Part shown: positions 55,031 through 63,140 of the stretch, one piece after another
Layout of the letters: each line of letters begins with the position of its first letter
How positions within the stretch are numbered: the first letter of the stretch is position 1
The notes under the pieces: generated by a model
What the model was told of the DNA's origin: nothing
Seen by the model: the letters and a program-made list of their open reading frames with translations, nothing else
Databases searched by the model: none
Position numbers and translations under genes: made by a program
DNA from: DASUAS01 sp963720765
GTDB lineage: Bacteria; Actinomycetota; Acidimicrobiia; IMCC26256; DASPTH01
Direction of reading: 5' to 3'
Assembly: GCA_963720765.1 (NCBI GenBank)
Contig: CAVRGS010000005.1
Location: 134,039-198,038, forward strand
DNA length: 64,000 bases

Positions 55031-55109
55031 GGCTACGGCACGGCCATGGGATCTCCGTACGCTCCGCGTCCAAGCAAGGCTCAGTCCACGTTCCAGGAGG
55101 AACACCCAC

Positions 55110-56171
55110 ATGCTTCGTTCGTTCGTTCGCCGCGGGAGTCTCGTGCTCGCCGCGCTGGCATTGCCGGTCTTACTGATCGGAACCGGCGCCTCGGCCGCAC
55201 CCAAGACCGACAAGCTCGCCTCGGCGACGCTCAACGGTGACGGCTCGACGTTCCAGCTCGGCTTCAACCAGGTCGTGATCGGCGCCTTCAAGCCGGTGCA
55301 GAAGTCGGTCACGATCAACTACCAGGGCAACGGCTCAGGGGCCGGTCGGACCGACTTCGTGAACGGCGTCGTCGACTTCGCGGGTACCGATGCTGCGTAC
55401 AAGGCCACCGACCCGCAGCCGCCGAAGCCCTTCTTCTACTTCCCGACCGTGGTCGCGCCGATCACCGTGTCCTACAACGTCTCAGGCGTTTCGGGCCTGA
55501 GGTTGTCGGCTGACACCATTGCCAAGATCTTCCAGGGCGAGATCACCACCTGGGACGACGACGCGATCAAGAGCGACAACCCCAAGGCGAAGCTGCCGAG
55601 CACGACCATCACCGTCGTGCACCGCAGTGACAGCTCGGGAACGACCGCCAACTTCACCAGCTTCCTGACGAAGGCCTCACCTTCGGTGTGGACGCTCGGG
55701 AGTGGTTCGACCGTGAGTTGGCCGTCGGGCACCCAAGGTGCCACGGGTAACTCGGGTGTGGCGAAGCTGGTCGGCGACACCGACGGTGCCGTTGGCTACG
55801 TGGACTACTCGGACGCGATTGCCAGCGATCTGACCTTCGCGGCGGTCAAGAACTCCAGCGGCAAGTTCATCAAGCCGACCCTGCTCGGTGCGAGTGCGGC
55901 AGCATCAGGTGCGACGATCAACGCCGACCTGACGTTCGACCCGCTCAACGCCTCTGGTGCGGCGGCGTACCCGATCACGTCCCCGACGTGGATCATCGCC
56001 TACCAGGATCAGACCGACGCCAACAAGGGCGCCGCGTTGGTGGCCTTCTTGAACTACATCTACAAGGACGGTCAGAAGCTCGCGGAGTCGGTCGACTACG
56101 CACCGCTGCCGAAGCCGTTGCTCAAGAAGGCGATCACACAAGTCCGGAAGATCACCGTTCCGGCATCGTGA
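55110..56171 (+). CDS. pstS: Phosphate ABC transporter substrate-binding protein
   Basis: A 353-residue PstS. ATG 55110 follows AGGAGG at 55095-55100. The signal peptide (SLVLAALALPVLLIGTGASA) ends at a signal peptidase I-like ASA site rather than a lipobox. Phosphate ligands are visible in LNGDGSTFQLGF, NYQGNGSGAGRTDF and HRSDSSGTTANFTSFL, where the SGTT loop binds phosphate. ATPase-side genes follow. A strong hairpin after the stop (56187-56220) separates it from pstC. The protein captures phosphate outside the membrane. Confidence 0.94.
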   Translation: MLRSFVRRGSLVLAALALPVLLIGTGASAAPKTDKLASATLNGDGSTFQLGFNQVVIGAFKPVQKSVTINYQGNGSGAGRTDFVNGVVDFAGTDAAYKATDPQPPKPFFYFPTVVAPITVSYNVSGVSGLRLSADTIAKIFQGEITTWDDDAIKSDNPKAKLPSTTITVVHRSDSSGTTANFTSFLTKASPSVWTLGSGSTVSWPSGTQGATGNSGVAKLVGDTDGAVGYVDYSDAIASDLTFAAVKNSSGKFIKPTLLGASAAASGATINADLTFDPLNASGAAAYPITSPTWIIAYQDQTDANKGAALVAFLNYIYKDGQKLAESVDYAPLPKPLLKKAITQVRKITVPAS

Positions 56172-56186
56172 TCTCGGGCGGGCTGC

Positions 56187-56220
56187 GCACGGGACGGGTG
56201 ACCCCCCACCCGTCCCGTGC
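56187..56220 (+). terminator. Strong hairpin between pstS and pstC
   Basis: GCACGGGACGGGTG-ACCCCC-CACCCGTCCCGTGC is a perfect 14-bp stem with a six-base loop, starting 15 bases after the pstS stop. It can cause partial termination and stabilise the pstS mRNA, so that PstS is made in excess over the membrane proteins. Confidence 0.75.
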
Positions 56221-56265
56221 CCCCGCTCGACCCTCCCCATCTCGCCGAGATCCCGGATCCCCACG

Positions 56266-57267
56266 ATGGCTGTGAGTGCCCCACCCCGAGAGGACGAGAG
56301 TCCGGCCCCGGCGCCGCAAGGCCTGGGCACCGGGCCGCGCCCGCCGGGCCGCATCACCGACCGGCTCTTCGGGTGGGTCGCATTGGCGAGCGGCCTGCTC
56401 GTGCTCGCCATTCTCGGACTGATCACGTACACCACCACCAAGAACGCGTGGCCGTGGTTCCGCGAAGAAGGCTTGGGGATCTTCGCCGACAACTGGGACC
56501 CCGCCAAGCACCAGTTCGGCGCCGGCGCGATGATCTACGGCACCTTCCTCGTGGGTTTCATCGCGTTGCTGCTTTCGGTGCCGATCAGCCTCGGGATCGC
56601 GCTCTTCGTCACCGAGATCGCACCGCGTTCCTTCCGCAAGCCGATCGTCTACGCCGTCGACCTGCTCGCCGCCATCCCATCAGTCGTGTACGGCCTGTGG
56701 GCGCTGGCGGTCCTGACCGGACCGCTTGCCGACATCTACGACAGCATCTCGTCGGCCACGTCGGGCATCCCGATCATCGGTGACCTCACTGCTGAACCCA
56801 GCCCCACCGGGCTGAGCTACATGACCGCGGGGATCATCGTCGCGATCATGATCACCCCCATCATCACGTCGTTGACCCGCGAGGTGTTCGCCACGACGCC
56901 GCAACCCCTGAAGGAGGCCGCGTACGGGATGGGTGCCACCCGCTGGGAGATGATCCGCGGGTCAGTGTTCCCGCACAGCCGAGGCGGCATCGTGTCGGCC
57001 GTGATCATCGGCCTCGGGCGCGCCATCGGCGAGACCATCGCGGTGGCGCTCCTGATCGGTAGCTCGCAGCACATCAGCGCGCACATCTTCGGGCCCGGCG
57101 ACACGCTGGCGAGCATCATCGCGAACCAATTCAACGAGGCGGTCGGCATCCAGCGGGCCGCGCTCATCGGCATGGGCGTCGTGCTCCTGGTCCTCACCGT
57201 CGGCGTCGGCATCCTGGCCCGCGCGTTCGTGAACCACTACGACCGCAAGTCGGGGGCGATCGTATGA
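56266..57267 (+). CDS. pstC: Phosphate ABC transporter permease PstC
   Basis: A 333-residue permease with six core helices. ITDRLFGWVALASGLLVLAILGLIT is helix 1, AAIPSVVYGLWAL precedes the ABC loop and TPQPLKEAAYGMGATRWEMIRGSVFP is the EAA motif that contacts PstB. RAIGETIAVALLIGSS is the conserved C-terminal signature. The Pro-rich N-terminus is cytoplasmic. ATG 56266 starts 94 bases after pstS, beyond the hairpin, and the stop overlaps pstA in ATGA. Confidence 0.93.
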   Translation: MAVSAPPREDESPAPAPQGLGTGPRPPGRITDRLFGWVALASGLLVLAILGLITYTTTKNAWPWFREEGLGIFADNWDPAKHQFGAGAMIYGTFLVGFIALLLSVPISLGIALFVTEIAPRSFRKPIVYAVDLLAAIPSVVYGLWALAVLTGPLADIYDSISSATSGIPIIGDLTAEPSPTGLSYMTAGIIVAIMITPIITSLTREVFATTPQPLKEAAYGMGATRWEMIRGSVFPHSRGGIVSAVIIGLGRAIGETIAVALLIGSSQHISAHIFGPGDTLASIIANQFNEAVGIQRAALIGMGVVLLVLTVGVGILARAFVNHYDRKSGAIV

Positions 57268-58166
57268 ACATGGTGATGACCCCGCCGAATGGCCCATCCC
57301 TCACTGCGACTCCCCGTTCGCGGCGACGCAAGATCACGAACCTCGTGGCGGCGGCGGCGATCTCCCTCACGTTCGTCGTCGCGATGGTGCCGCTGGTGTT
57401 CCTGGTCATCTACGTGGTGCAGCAGGGTATGAAGGTGATGAGCTGGTCGTTCCTCAACGACGACCTGCCGTACGTCGACCGGTTCCCGGGTGGCGGAATG
57501 GGTCCCGCGGTCGTGGGCACGTTGCTGATCACCGGAGCCGCGTCGTTGATGGCGATTCCACTCGGTGTCCTCGGTGGCATCTACCTCAACGAGTACGGAG
57601 GGACGCGCCCGCTCGCCCGGTTCATCCGCTTCCTCTCCGAAGTCATGACCGGCGTGCCGTCGATCGTGATGGGCCTGTTCATCTACACCTTGGTGGTGCT
57701 CAACACCAAAGAGAAGACGGGTTTCGCCGGCGCGCTGGCGCTCGCCTGCCTGATGCTTCCGATCGTGATCCGCACCACCGATCAGATGCTCTCGCTGGTC
57801 CCGGGCGAGCTGCGGGAGGGGAGCTACGCGCTCGGGAGTCGCAAGATCCGCACCATCCGCACCGTCGTGCTGCCCAGCGCGGCCGCCGGGATCACCAGTG
57901 GCGCGCTGCTCGCGGTCGCGCGGGCGGCGGGCGAGACTGCACCGTTGCTGTTCACGATCGGCATCGTCACCGAGACGAACACCAGCTTGTTCCACGGTCA
58001 GAACACGGCCCTCTCGGTCCAGATCTTCCGGAACGCGACATCACCCTTCTCGGCCCAACAGGACCGGGCATGGGGTGCGGCACTCGCGCTCATCGTCATC
58101 GTGTTCGTGTTCACCATCCTGGCCCGGTTGGTGACCGCGTTCTTCTCCCGCCGGCAGACGGCATGA
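57264..58166 (+). CDS. pstA: Phosphate ABC transporter permease PstA
   Basis: A 300-residue permease. Core features are FLSEVMTGVPSIVMGLFIYTLVV, the EAA motif PGELREGSYALGSRKIRTIRTVVLPSAAAGI and VARAAGETAPLLFTIGI near the C-terminus. It partners PstC in the phosphate pore. ATG 57264 overlaps the pstC stop, and its own stop overlaps the pstB start, so pstC-pstA-pstB are translated as a coupled unit. Confidence 0.93.
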   Translation: MNMVMTPPNGPSLTATPRSRRRKITNLVAAAAISLTFVVAMVPLVFLVIYVVQQGMKVMSWSFLNDDLPYVDRFPGGGMGPAVVGTLLITGAASLMAIPLGVLGGIYLNEYGGTRPLARFIRFLSEVMTGVPSIVMGLFIYTLVVLNTKEKTGFAGALALACLMLPIVIRTTDQMLSLVPGELREGSYALGSRKIRTIRTVVLPSAAAGITSGALLAVARAAGETAPLLFTIGIVTETNTSLFHGQNTALSVQIFRNATSPFSAQQDRAWGAALALIVIVFVFTILARLVTAFFSRRQTA

Positions 58167-59083
58167 CCCCCGAGGACGGATCCATGCCCACGCTCGTCGA
58201 CACCGCCGCTATCGTCGTCGATGTGACGACCGACGTCGGCATTCCCGCGCCCGGCGTCGACGCCCCCGACACCCCGACGCCGGTTGAGGAACCCGAGCGC
58301 GAGCGAGAGTTGGTGTTCCAGCTGCGGGGCCTCGAGGTGAAGTACAGCGGTCACACGGCCGTGCGCGAGGTCGACCTCGACATCGCGGCCCATGAGATCA
58401 CCGCGTTCATCGGGCCGTCGGGCTGTGGCAAGACCACGGTGTTGCGTTGCCTGAACCGGATGCACGACCTGACCATCGGTGCGGAAGTGATCGGAAGCGT
58501 CACGTATCACGGGGAGGATCTCTACGCGCCCAAGGTCGACGCGTCCGAGGTGCGACGTCGCATCGGGATGGTGTTCCAGAAACCCAACCCGTTCCCGAAG
58601 ACGATCTTCGACAACGTCGCCTACGGCCCGAAGCTCAACGGGCGCAAGCGCTCGGAGATGTCCGACATCGTCGAACACGCGCTGACGCGCGCGGCGTTGT
58701 GGGACGAGGTCAAGGACAAGCTCAAGGACAGTGGGTTGTCTCTCTCGGGTGGTCAGCAGCAGCGGCTGTGCATCGCGCGCGCCATCGCGGTCGAGCCCGA
58801 CGTCGTGCTCATGGACGAGCCGTGCTCCGCGCTCGACCCCATCGCGACGGCCCGCATCGAAGACCTGATGGAAGAGCTCAAGGAGGAGTTCACCATCGTC
58901 ATCGTGACGCACAACATGCAGCAGGCCGCCCGCACGTCGGACCGCACCGCGTTCTTCACCGCGGAGGTCGACGACCAGGCCCGCCGCGTCGGCCGCCTCG
59001 TCGAGTACGACGTGACCGAGAAGCTGTTCACGGCACCGGCCGATCCTCGCACCGAGGGCTACATCACGGGACGCTTCGGTTGA
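58163..59083 (+). CDS. pstB: Phosphate ABC transporter ATP-binding protein
   Basis: A 306-residue ATPase. Walker A is GPSGCGKTT, the Q-loop FQKPNPFPKTIFDNVAYG is diagnostic of PstB, the signature is LSGGQQQR, Walker B is VVLMDEPCSALDP and the switch His is in IVTHNMQQA. A 45-residue acidic N-terminal extension before the usual start is unusual; ATG 58184 is an alternative that still keeps most of it. It powers PstCA. ATG 58163 overlaps pstA in ATGA. Confidence 0.94.
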   Translation: MTPEDGSMPTLVDTAAIVVDVTTDVGIPAPGVDAPDTPTPVEEPERERELVFQLRGLEVKYSGHTAVREVDLDIAAHEITAFIGPSGCGKTTVLRCLNRMHDLTIGAEVIGSVTYHGEDLYAPKVDASEVRRRIGMVFQKPNPFPKTIFDNVAYGPKLNGRKRSEMSDIVEHALTRAALWDEVKDKLKDSGLSLSGGQQQRLCIARAIAVEPDVVLMDEPCSALDPIATARIEDLMEELKEEFTIVIVTHNMQQAARTSDRTAFFTAEVDDQARRVGRLVEYDVTEKLFTAPADPRTEGYITGRFG

Positions 59084-59087
59084 TGGC

Positions 59088-60203
59088 ATGAGCCCCCAGC
59101 GACGTGACCAGGCCGCCGAGCTCGAACAGGCGCTGGCTCGGGCACTGCAGGAGACCGACACCGTCGTCGGTCAGCGCGATCGTCTCCTCGCCGCATTCGA
59201 CGAGCTGCGCCAAGGCGTGATCGTCCTCGACGCCGACGGGATCGAGGTGTTCCGCAACGACGCCGCCGAGCGGTACCGCGACGCGCGTCACGCCGACGCC
59301 GTGGTGGCCGGGGCCCTCGACGTCCTGATCTCGCGGGCGCTCAACGGCGAGCGGTGCGAACGGGAGCAGCAGCTGCACAGCCCGCCGCGGGCGGTGGTCC
59401 ACCTGATGGCGGTGCCGATCGGTTCGCCCGATCGTCCGCTCGGCGTCGCCGCGTTCGTCAACGACGTGTCGGAGATGCACCGCGTCGAGAGCGTGCGGCG
59501 CGACTTCGTGGCCAACGTGAGCCACGAGCTCAAGACGCCGATCGGCGCGCTCGAGGTGCTCGCCGAGACGCTGGTCGCGGAAGACGACCCCGCCGTCACC
59601 CGTCCGCTCGCCGAGCGCATCGTCAAGGAGGCCGAACGCCTCGCCCGCATCGTCGACGATCTGCTCGACCTGAGCCTGATCGAGACCCAGGAATCACCGC
59701 GGCGCGCCCCGGTCCTGCTCGAAGCGCTCGTCGACGACGCGACCGACCAGCTCCGCCCGGCCGCGGCTGCCGCGGGGATCAACCTCCAGGTGCACCCGGG
59801 CGCCACCGGGGCACTGGTGGCGTGCGACCGCCGGCAGGTGGTGAGCGCGATCGCCAACCTCATCGACAACGCGGTGAAGTACTCGGAGCAGGGGAGCCCG
59901 GTCACCGTGAGCACCGCGCTGCACGTCGACGAGGTGGAGGTGGCGGTGCGCGACGCCGGCATCGGGATTCCCAGCCGCGACCTCGAACGCATCTTCGAAC
60001 GCTTCTACCGCGTCGACCAGGCCCGCAGCCGCGACACCGGCGGCACCGGCCTCGGGTTGTCGATCGTGCGCCATGTCGCGCGCGCACACGGCGGCGACAT
60101 CACCGTGGAGTCGGTCGAAGGCCAGGGTTCCACCTTTCGTTTCGTCCTCCCGCTCGAACCCGGATCGGCCGCGCTGCGGACACCGCAGCAGGAGATCGTC
60201 TGA
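59088..60203 (+). CDS. phoR: Sensor histidine kinase, PhoR/SenX3-like, without TM helices
   Basis: A 371-residue kinase. An N-terminal helical segment leads into a PAS-like domain (FDELRQGVIVLDADGIEVFRNDAAERYRDAR). The H-box is FVANVSHELKTPIGALEVLAETL with phospho-acceptor His146. The ATPase has NLIDNAVKYSE (N-box), DAGIGIPSRDLERIFERFYRVD (G1/F) and GGTGLGLSIV (G2). I see no transmembrane helix in the N-terminus, unlike typical PhoR or SenX3. Its stop overlaps phoB in TGATG. It responds to Pst/PhoU in the pst locus. Confidence 0.88.
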   Translation: MSPQRRDQAAELEQALARALQETDTVVGQRDRLLAAFDELRQGVIVLDADGIEVFRNDAAERYRDARHADAVVAGALDVLISRALNGERCEREQQLHSPPRAVVHLMAVPIGSPDRPLGVAAFVNDVSEMHRVESVRRDFVANVSHELKTPIGALEVLAETLVAEDDPAVTRPLAERIVKEAERLARIVDDLLDLSLIETQESPRRAPVLLEALVDDATDQLRPAAAAAGINLQVHPGATGALVACDRRQVVSAIANLIDNAVKYSEQGSPVTVSTALHVDEVEVAVRDAGIGIPSRDLERIFERFYRVDQARSRDTGGTGLGLSIVRHVARAHGGDITVESVEGQGSTFRFVLPLEPGSAALRTPQQEIV

Positions 60204-60905
60204 TGGCCGAAGCCCCGTTGGTCCTCGTCGTCGACGACGAGCAGTCGTACCGCGACGCGCTGCGCATCGCGTTGGAGCGCGAGGGGTTCCGAGTGGAGGT
60301 CGCGGCCGACGGCGCCGAGGCCATCGCCCGCTTCGACGCGGTGCGTCCCGCGCTGGTGTTGCTCGACGTGATGCTGCCGCGCATCTCCGGCGTCGACGTG
60401 TGCCGCGAGATCCGGACCCGGTCGCAGGTGCCGATCATCATGGTCACGGCGCGCAACGCAGAGATCGACGCCGTCGTCGGCCTCGAGGTGGGCGCCGACG
60501 ACTACGTGACCAAGCCGTTCCGGTTGCGCGAGCTGGTGGCCCGAGTGCGCGCTGCACTCCGCCGTGGTCGGGGTGAAGACGCAGGCGTCGCGCAACCCGA
60601 CGAGGTGATCGAGATCGGCGACGTGCGCCTCGACGCGGCGCGGCATGAAGTTGCCGTGCGCGGCGAACGCGTCGCGCTCCCGCTCAAGGAGTTCGAGCTG
60701 CTCGAACTGCTGCTCGCCAACGCCGGGCGCGTGTTCGACGCGCGACGTGCTCATCGACCGGGTGTGGGGTCCGAACTACTACGGCGACACCAAGACCCTC
60801 GACGTGCACGTGAAGCGTCTACGGGCCAAGGTCGAGGACGATCCCGGTCACCCGGCGCGGATCGTCACCGTGCGGGGCGTCGGTTACCGCTACGAGAAGG
60901 TCTGA
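60203..60905 (+). CDS. phoB: Response regulator PhoB/RegX3-like (one frameshift)
   Basis: A 233-residue OmpR-type regulator. The receiver has the Asp pocket VVDDEQS, phospho-acceptor Asp55 in LVLLDVMLPRISG, Thr in MVTARN and Lys104 in VTKPF. The winged-helix domain is VALPLKEFELLELLLANAGRVF, VLIDRVWG, TLDVHVKRLRAKVEDDPGHPARIVTVRGVGYRYE. An extra G near 60740 breaks VF from TRDVLIDRVWG. It activates the pho regulon. Its end overlaps the convergent arsC end by 16 bases. Confidence 0.9.
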
Positions 60906-61543
60906 GTCGCCGGTACGCCGAGCTCGGCGAGCAGGGTACGGACCCGCTGGCCGATCTCGTCACGAATCGGGCGCACCGCGTCGACGCCTTGTCCGGCCGG
61001 GTCTTCGAGTGCCCAGTCCTCGTACCGCTTCCCCGGGAACAGTGGGCACGCGTCCCCGCAACCCATCGTGACCACGACGTCGGCGGCCTGCACGATCTCA
61101 TCTGTCCAGGGCTTCGGGAACTCGCCGCTGATGTCGATACCGATCTCCTTCATCACTGCAATGGCAGCGGGATTCACTTCGTTGCCGGGTTCAGAGCCGC
61201 CCGACCACGCGACCGCGCGGTCACCGGCCAGGTGGTTGAACCACCCGAGCGCCATCTGGGAACGGCCCGCGTTGTGGACGCACAGGAACAGCACAGTCCG
61301 GAGCCCGTGATCCGCCTTCCCCTCGACCCGCGCGAGTGCGTTGAGGCGCTGGCGAGCGAAGCGCTCGGCCATGATCGGGAGGAAGTTCGTGGCGGACGCA
61401 CGGGTGGCGAATTGGTCATAGCTCGAGGTCAGAAAGCGCTCGATCGTCTCGCGACCAAACACGTCGTCAAACTGTTCGGCGAGGCGAGCAGCAGCGGACC
61501 GCAGTGCGAGTTGTTGGTCGGGGGTCAGCACAGCGTCGGTCAC
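60890..61543 (-). CDS. arsC: Arsenate reductase, low-molecular-weight phosphatase type with helical N-domain
   Basis: A 217-residue protein from GTG 61543. The N-terminal 78 residues form a helical domain (QQLALRSAAARLAEQFDDVFGRETIERFLTSSYDQF). The phosphatase loop is VLFLCVHNAGRSQMALGWF with Cys88 and Arg94, and GCGDACPLFPGKRYEDW contains the redox Cys pair, with the Asp in DWALEDP. It reduces arsenate. The stop of the upstream aquaporin overlaps its GTG in GTGA. Convergent with phoB. Confidence 0.88.
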   Translation of the reverse strand: MTDAVLTPDQQLALRSAAARLAEQFDDVFGRETIERFLTSSYDQFATRASATNFLPIMAERFARQRLNALARVEGKADHGLRTVLFLCVHNAGRSQMALGWFNHLAGDRAVAWSGGSEPGNEVNPAAIAVMKEIGIDISGEFPKPWTDEIVQAADVVVTMGCGDACPLFPGKRYEDWALEDPAGQGVDAVRPIRDEIGQRVRTLLAELGVPATQTFS

Positions 61544-62250
61544 GATGCCTCCGGTGATTCGTGAGGGACCACCAGATCGGTGGCCGGGATGTTGGGGAAG
61601 AGGAACAGTCCGAGCGCGACCGCGAGGAGCGCGCCGAGCACCTGCATGACGATGAACATGGGCACGCTGCTGGGCGCGATGCCGGCGAAGGTGTCGCTGA
61701 GCATGCGCCCCACCGTGACCGCGGGGTTGGCGAAGCTCGTCGACGACGTGAACCAGTACGCAGCTGCGATGTAGCCGCCCACCGCGAACGCGGCCACCGA
61801 CGCGCGCCCGGCGCGCACGACGCCGAGGATCACGAGGAGGAGGCCGAACGCGGCGACGGCTTCTCCGAGCCAGAGCCCGCTGCTCGAGCGGGTGTGGCTG
61901 GAGATGTCGATCGCGGGCAGGTCGAACATGAGATTGGCGACCATCGCGCCGACGCATGCACCTGCGGTCTGCACGACGATGTACACCGCGGCGTCGCGGT
62001 TGGTCGTCCCGCCGAGGATGCGGTCGGCCATGGTGACGACCGGGTTGAAGTGCGCGCCCGACACCGGACCGAGCGCCAGGATGAGCGCGACGAGTCCCGC
62101 GCCGGTGGCGATGGAGTTCTCGAGCAGATCGAGTCCGATGTCGTGCGGGGAGAGCCGCTGCGCGTAGATGCCCGAGCCGACGACGATGGCGACGAGGAAC
62201 GCGGTGCCGACGAACTCCGCCGTGGCGCGCCGCGCGAGATCACGATCCAC
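61540..62250 (-). CDS. aqpS: Aquaporin/MIP-family channel in arsenic operon
   Basis: A 236-residue MIP channel with six helices. The two pore motifs are GPVSGAHFNPVVTMA (NPV instead of NPA) and SSTSFANPAVTVGRML (NPA). GTAFLVAIVVGSGIYAQRLS is helix 1. In other bacteria, aquaglyceroporins located between arsR and arsC let arsenite leave the cell after reduction, so the same is inferred here. GTG 62250 starts it, nine bases after the arsI stop; the end overlaps arsC in GTGA. Confidence 0.86.
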   Translation of the reverse strand: MDRDLARRATAEFVGTAFLVAIVVGSGIYAQRLSPHDIGLDLLENSIATGAGLVALILALGPVSGAHFNPVVTMADRILGGTTNRDAAVYIVVQTAGACVGAMVANLMFDLPAIDISSHTRSSSGLWLGEAVAAFGLLLVILGVVRAGRASVAAFAVGGYIAAAYWFTSSTSFANPAVTVGRMLSDTFAGIAPSSVPMFIVMQVLGALLAVALGLFLFPNIPATDLVVPHESPEAS

Positions 62251-62259
62251 GCGCGTTGC

Positions 62260-62715
62260 TCAGCAGCAGCGAGCGGCCGATTCCGGCGCCGCCGCGCAGC
62301 ACGTCGAGTCCTGAGCGGGATCGACCGTGCGCAGCTCGCCTGCCGCCATCTCGACGTCGGACAGCACGGTGTAGATCTCCCACGGCTCGCGGTCGGGGCC
62401 GTCGACCCACACCTTGTCCTGCACCGCGTAGCAGCACGCGACCTCGTCCTCGGTCGCGGTGGCGAGGCCCTCGCCGGCGAGGCGGGCCTGCGTGGCGCCG
62501 ACCTCGTCGGTGGTCTCCACCTCGATGCCGAGGTGGTTGAGGGTGCCGCCCTCGCCGTGGCCCTCGATGAGCACGAGCTTCAGCGGGGGCTCCGCCACGG
62601 CGAAGTTCGCGTAGCCGGGGCGCACCTTCGCCGGTTCGGTGCCGAAGAGCTTGGAGTAGAAGGTGACGGCCTCGTCGAGGTTCGAGACGTTGAGGGCGAG
62701 TTGGACCCGACTCAT
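62260..62715 (-). CDS. arsI: ArsI/CadI-type C-As lyase-like VOC protein
   Basis: A 151-residue VOC protein. RVQLALNVSNLDEAVTFYSKLFG and PGYANFAVAEPPLKLVLIEG are the ArsI/CadI opening. Gln5, His61 and Glu113 match the iron ligand set known from actinobacterial ArsI. The vicinal Cys94-Cys95 in EVACCYAVQDKVWVDGPD bind trivalent arsenic. The tail adds two more CC pairs (Cys139-140 and Cys150-151). It should cleave methylarsenite to arsenite. It starts at the ATG complementary to 62713-62715, after GGGAGGA. Confidence 0.87.
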   Translation of the reverse strand: MSRVQLALNVSNLDEAVTFYSKLFGTEPAKVRPGYANFAVAEPPLKLVLIEGHGEGGTLNHLGIEVETTDEVGATQARLAGEGLATATEDEVACCYAVQDKVWVDGPDREPWEIYTVLSDVEMAAGELRTVDPAQDSTCCAAAPESAARCC

Positions 62716-62777
62716 GACGGGCTCCTCCCGGGGGCGGTACATTGGCGGTTGTCACATTGGCAGACGTCGATGTGTCG

Positions 62778-62806
62778 ATGATCGCAGATCAATCGAAGGT
62801 TGTCAA
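62778..62806 (-). promoter_or_regulatory. Promoter/operator region of the arsenic operon
   Basis: On the minus strand TTGACA (62806-62801) and GATCAT (62783-62778), 17 bases apart, point at arsI. TGATC-GCA-GATCA, an inverted repeat, overlaps the -10 (62779-62791). ArsR binding to this stretch would block arsI-aqpS-arsC, but the site is inferred only from layout. Confidence 0.45.
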
Positions 62807-62807
62807 T

Positions 62808-63140
62808 ATGAACATCGAGTCCGGTACGTGCTGCCCGACGGTGCTGGGCGAGCCCCTCGCCGAAGCCGACGCCGAGGATCTGGCCGCGGTGTTCGCCGCG
62901 CTGGCCGACCCGGTGCGGCTCCGCCTGCTCAGCCTCGTGGCCGATGCCGGAGAGCTCTGCTCCTGCAACCTGCAGGAGCCGCTCGGGAAGTCGCAGCCGA
63001 CGATCTCACATCACACCAAGGTGTTGGCCGAAGTCGGCCTGATCCAAGGTGAGAAGCGTGGCCGGTGGGTCTGGTGGCAGATCGTGCCGGAGCGGCTCGA
63101 CGCGGTGCGCGACAGCCTCTCGGCGAAGGTGACTAGCTGA
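62808..63140 (+). CDS. arsR: ArsR-family arsenical-responsive repressor
   Basis: A 110-residue winged-helix protein from ATG 62808. FAALADPVRLRLLSLVADAGELCSCNLQEPLGKSQPTISHHTKVLAEVGLIQGEKRGRWVWWQI is the classic ArsR DNA-binding domain. Cys51 and Cys53 in ELCSC correspond to the arsenite-binding ELCVC motif, and Cys8-Cys9 near the N-terminus may be a third ligand. It is divergent from the arsenic operon and its start lies beside the operon promoter, so autoregulation is likely. Its end overlaps the convergent peroxiredoxin by eight bases. Confidence 0.9.
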   Translation: MNIESGTCCPTVLGEPLAEADAEDLAAVFAALADPVRLRLLSLVADAGELCSCNLQEPLGKSQPTISHHTKVLAEVGLIQGEKRGRWVWWQIVPERLDAVRDSLSAKVTS

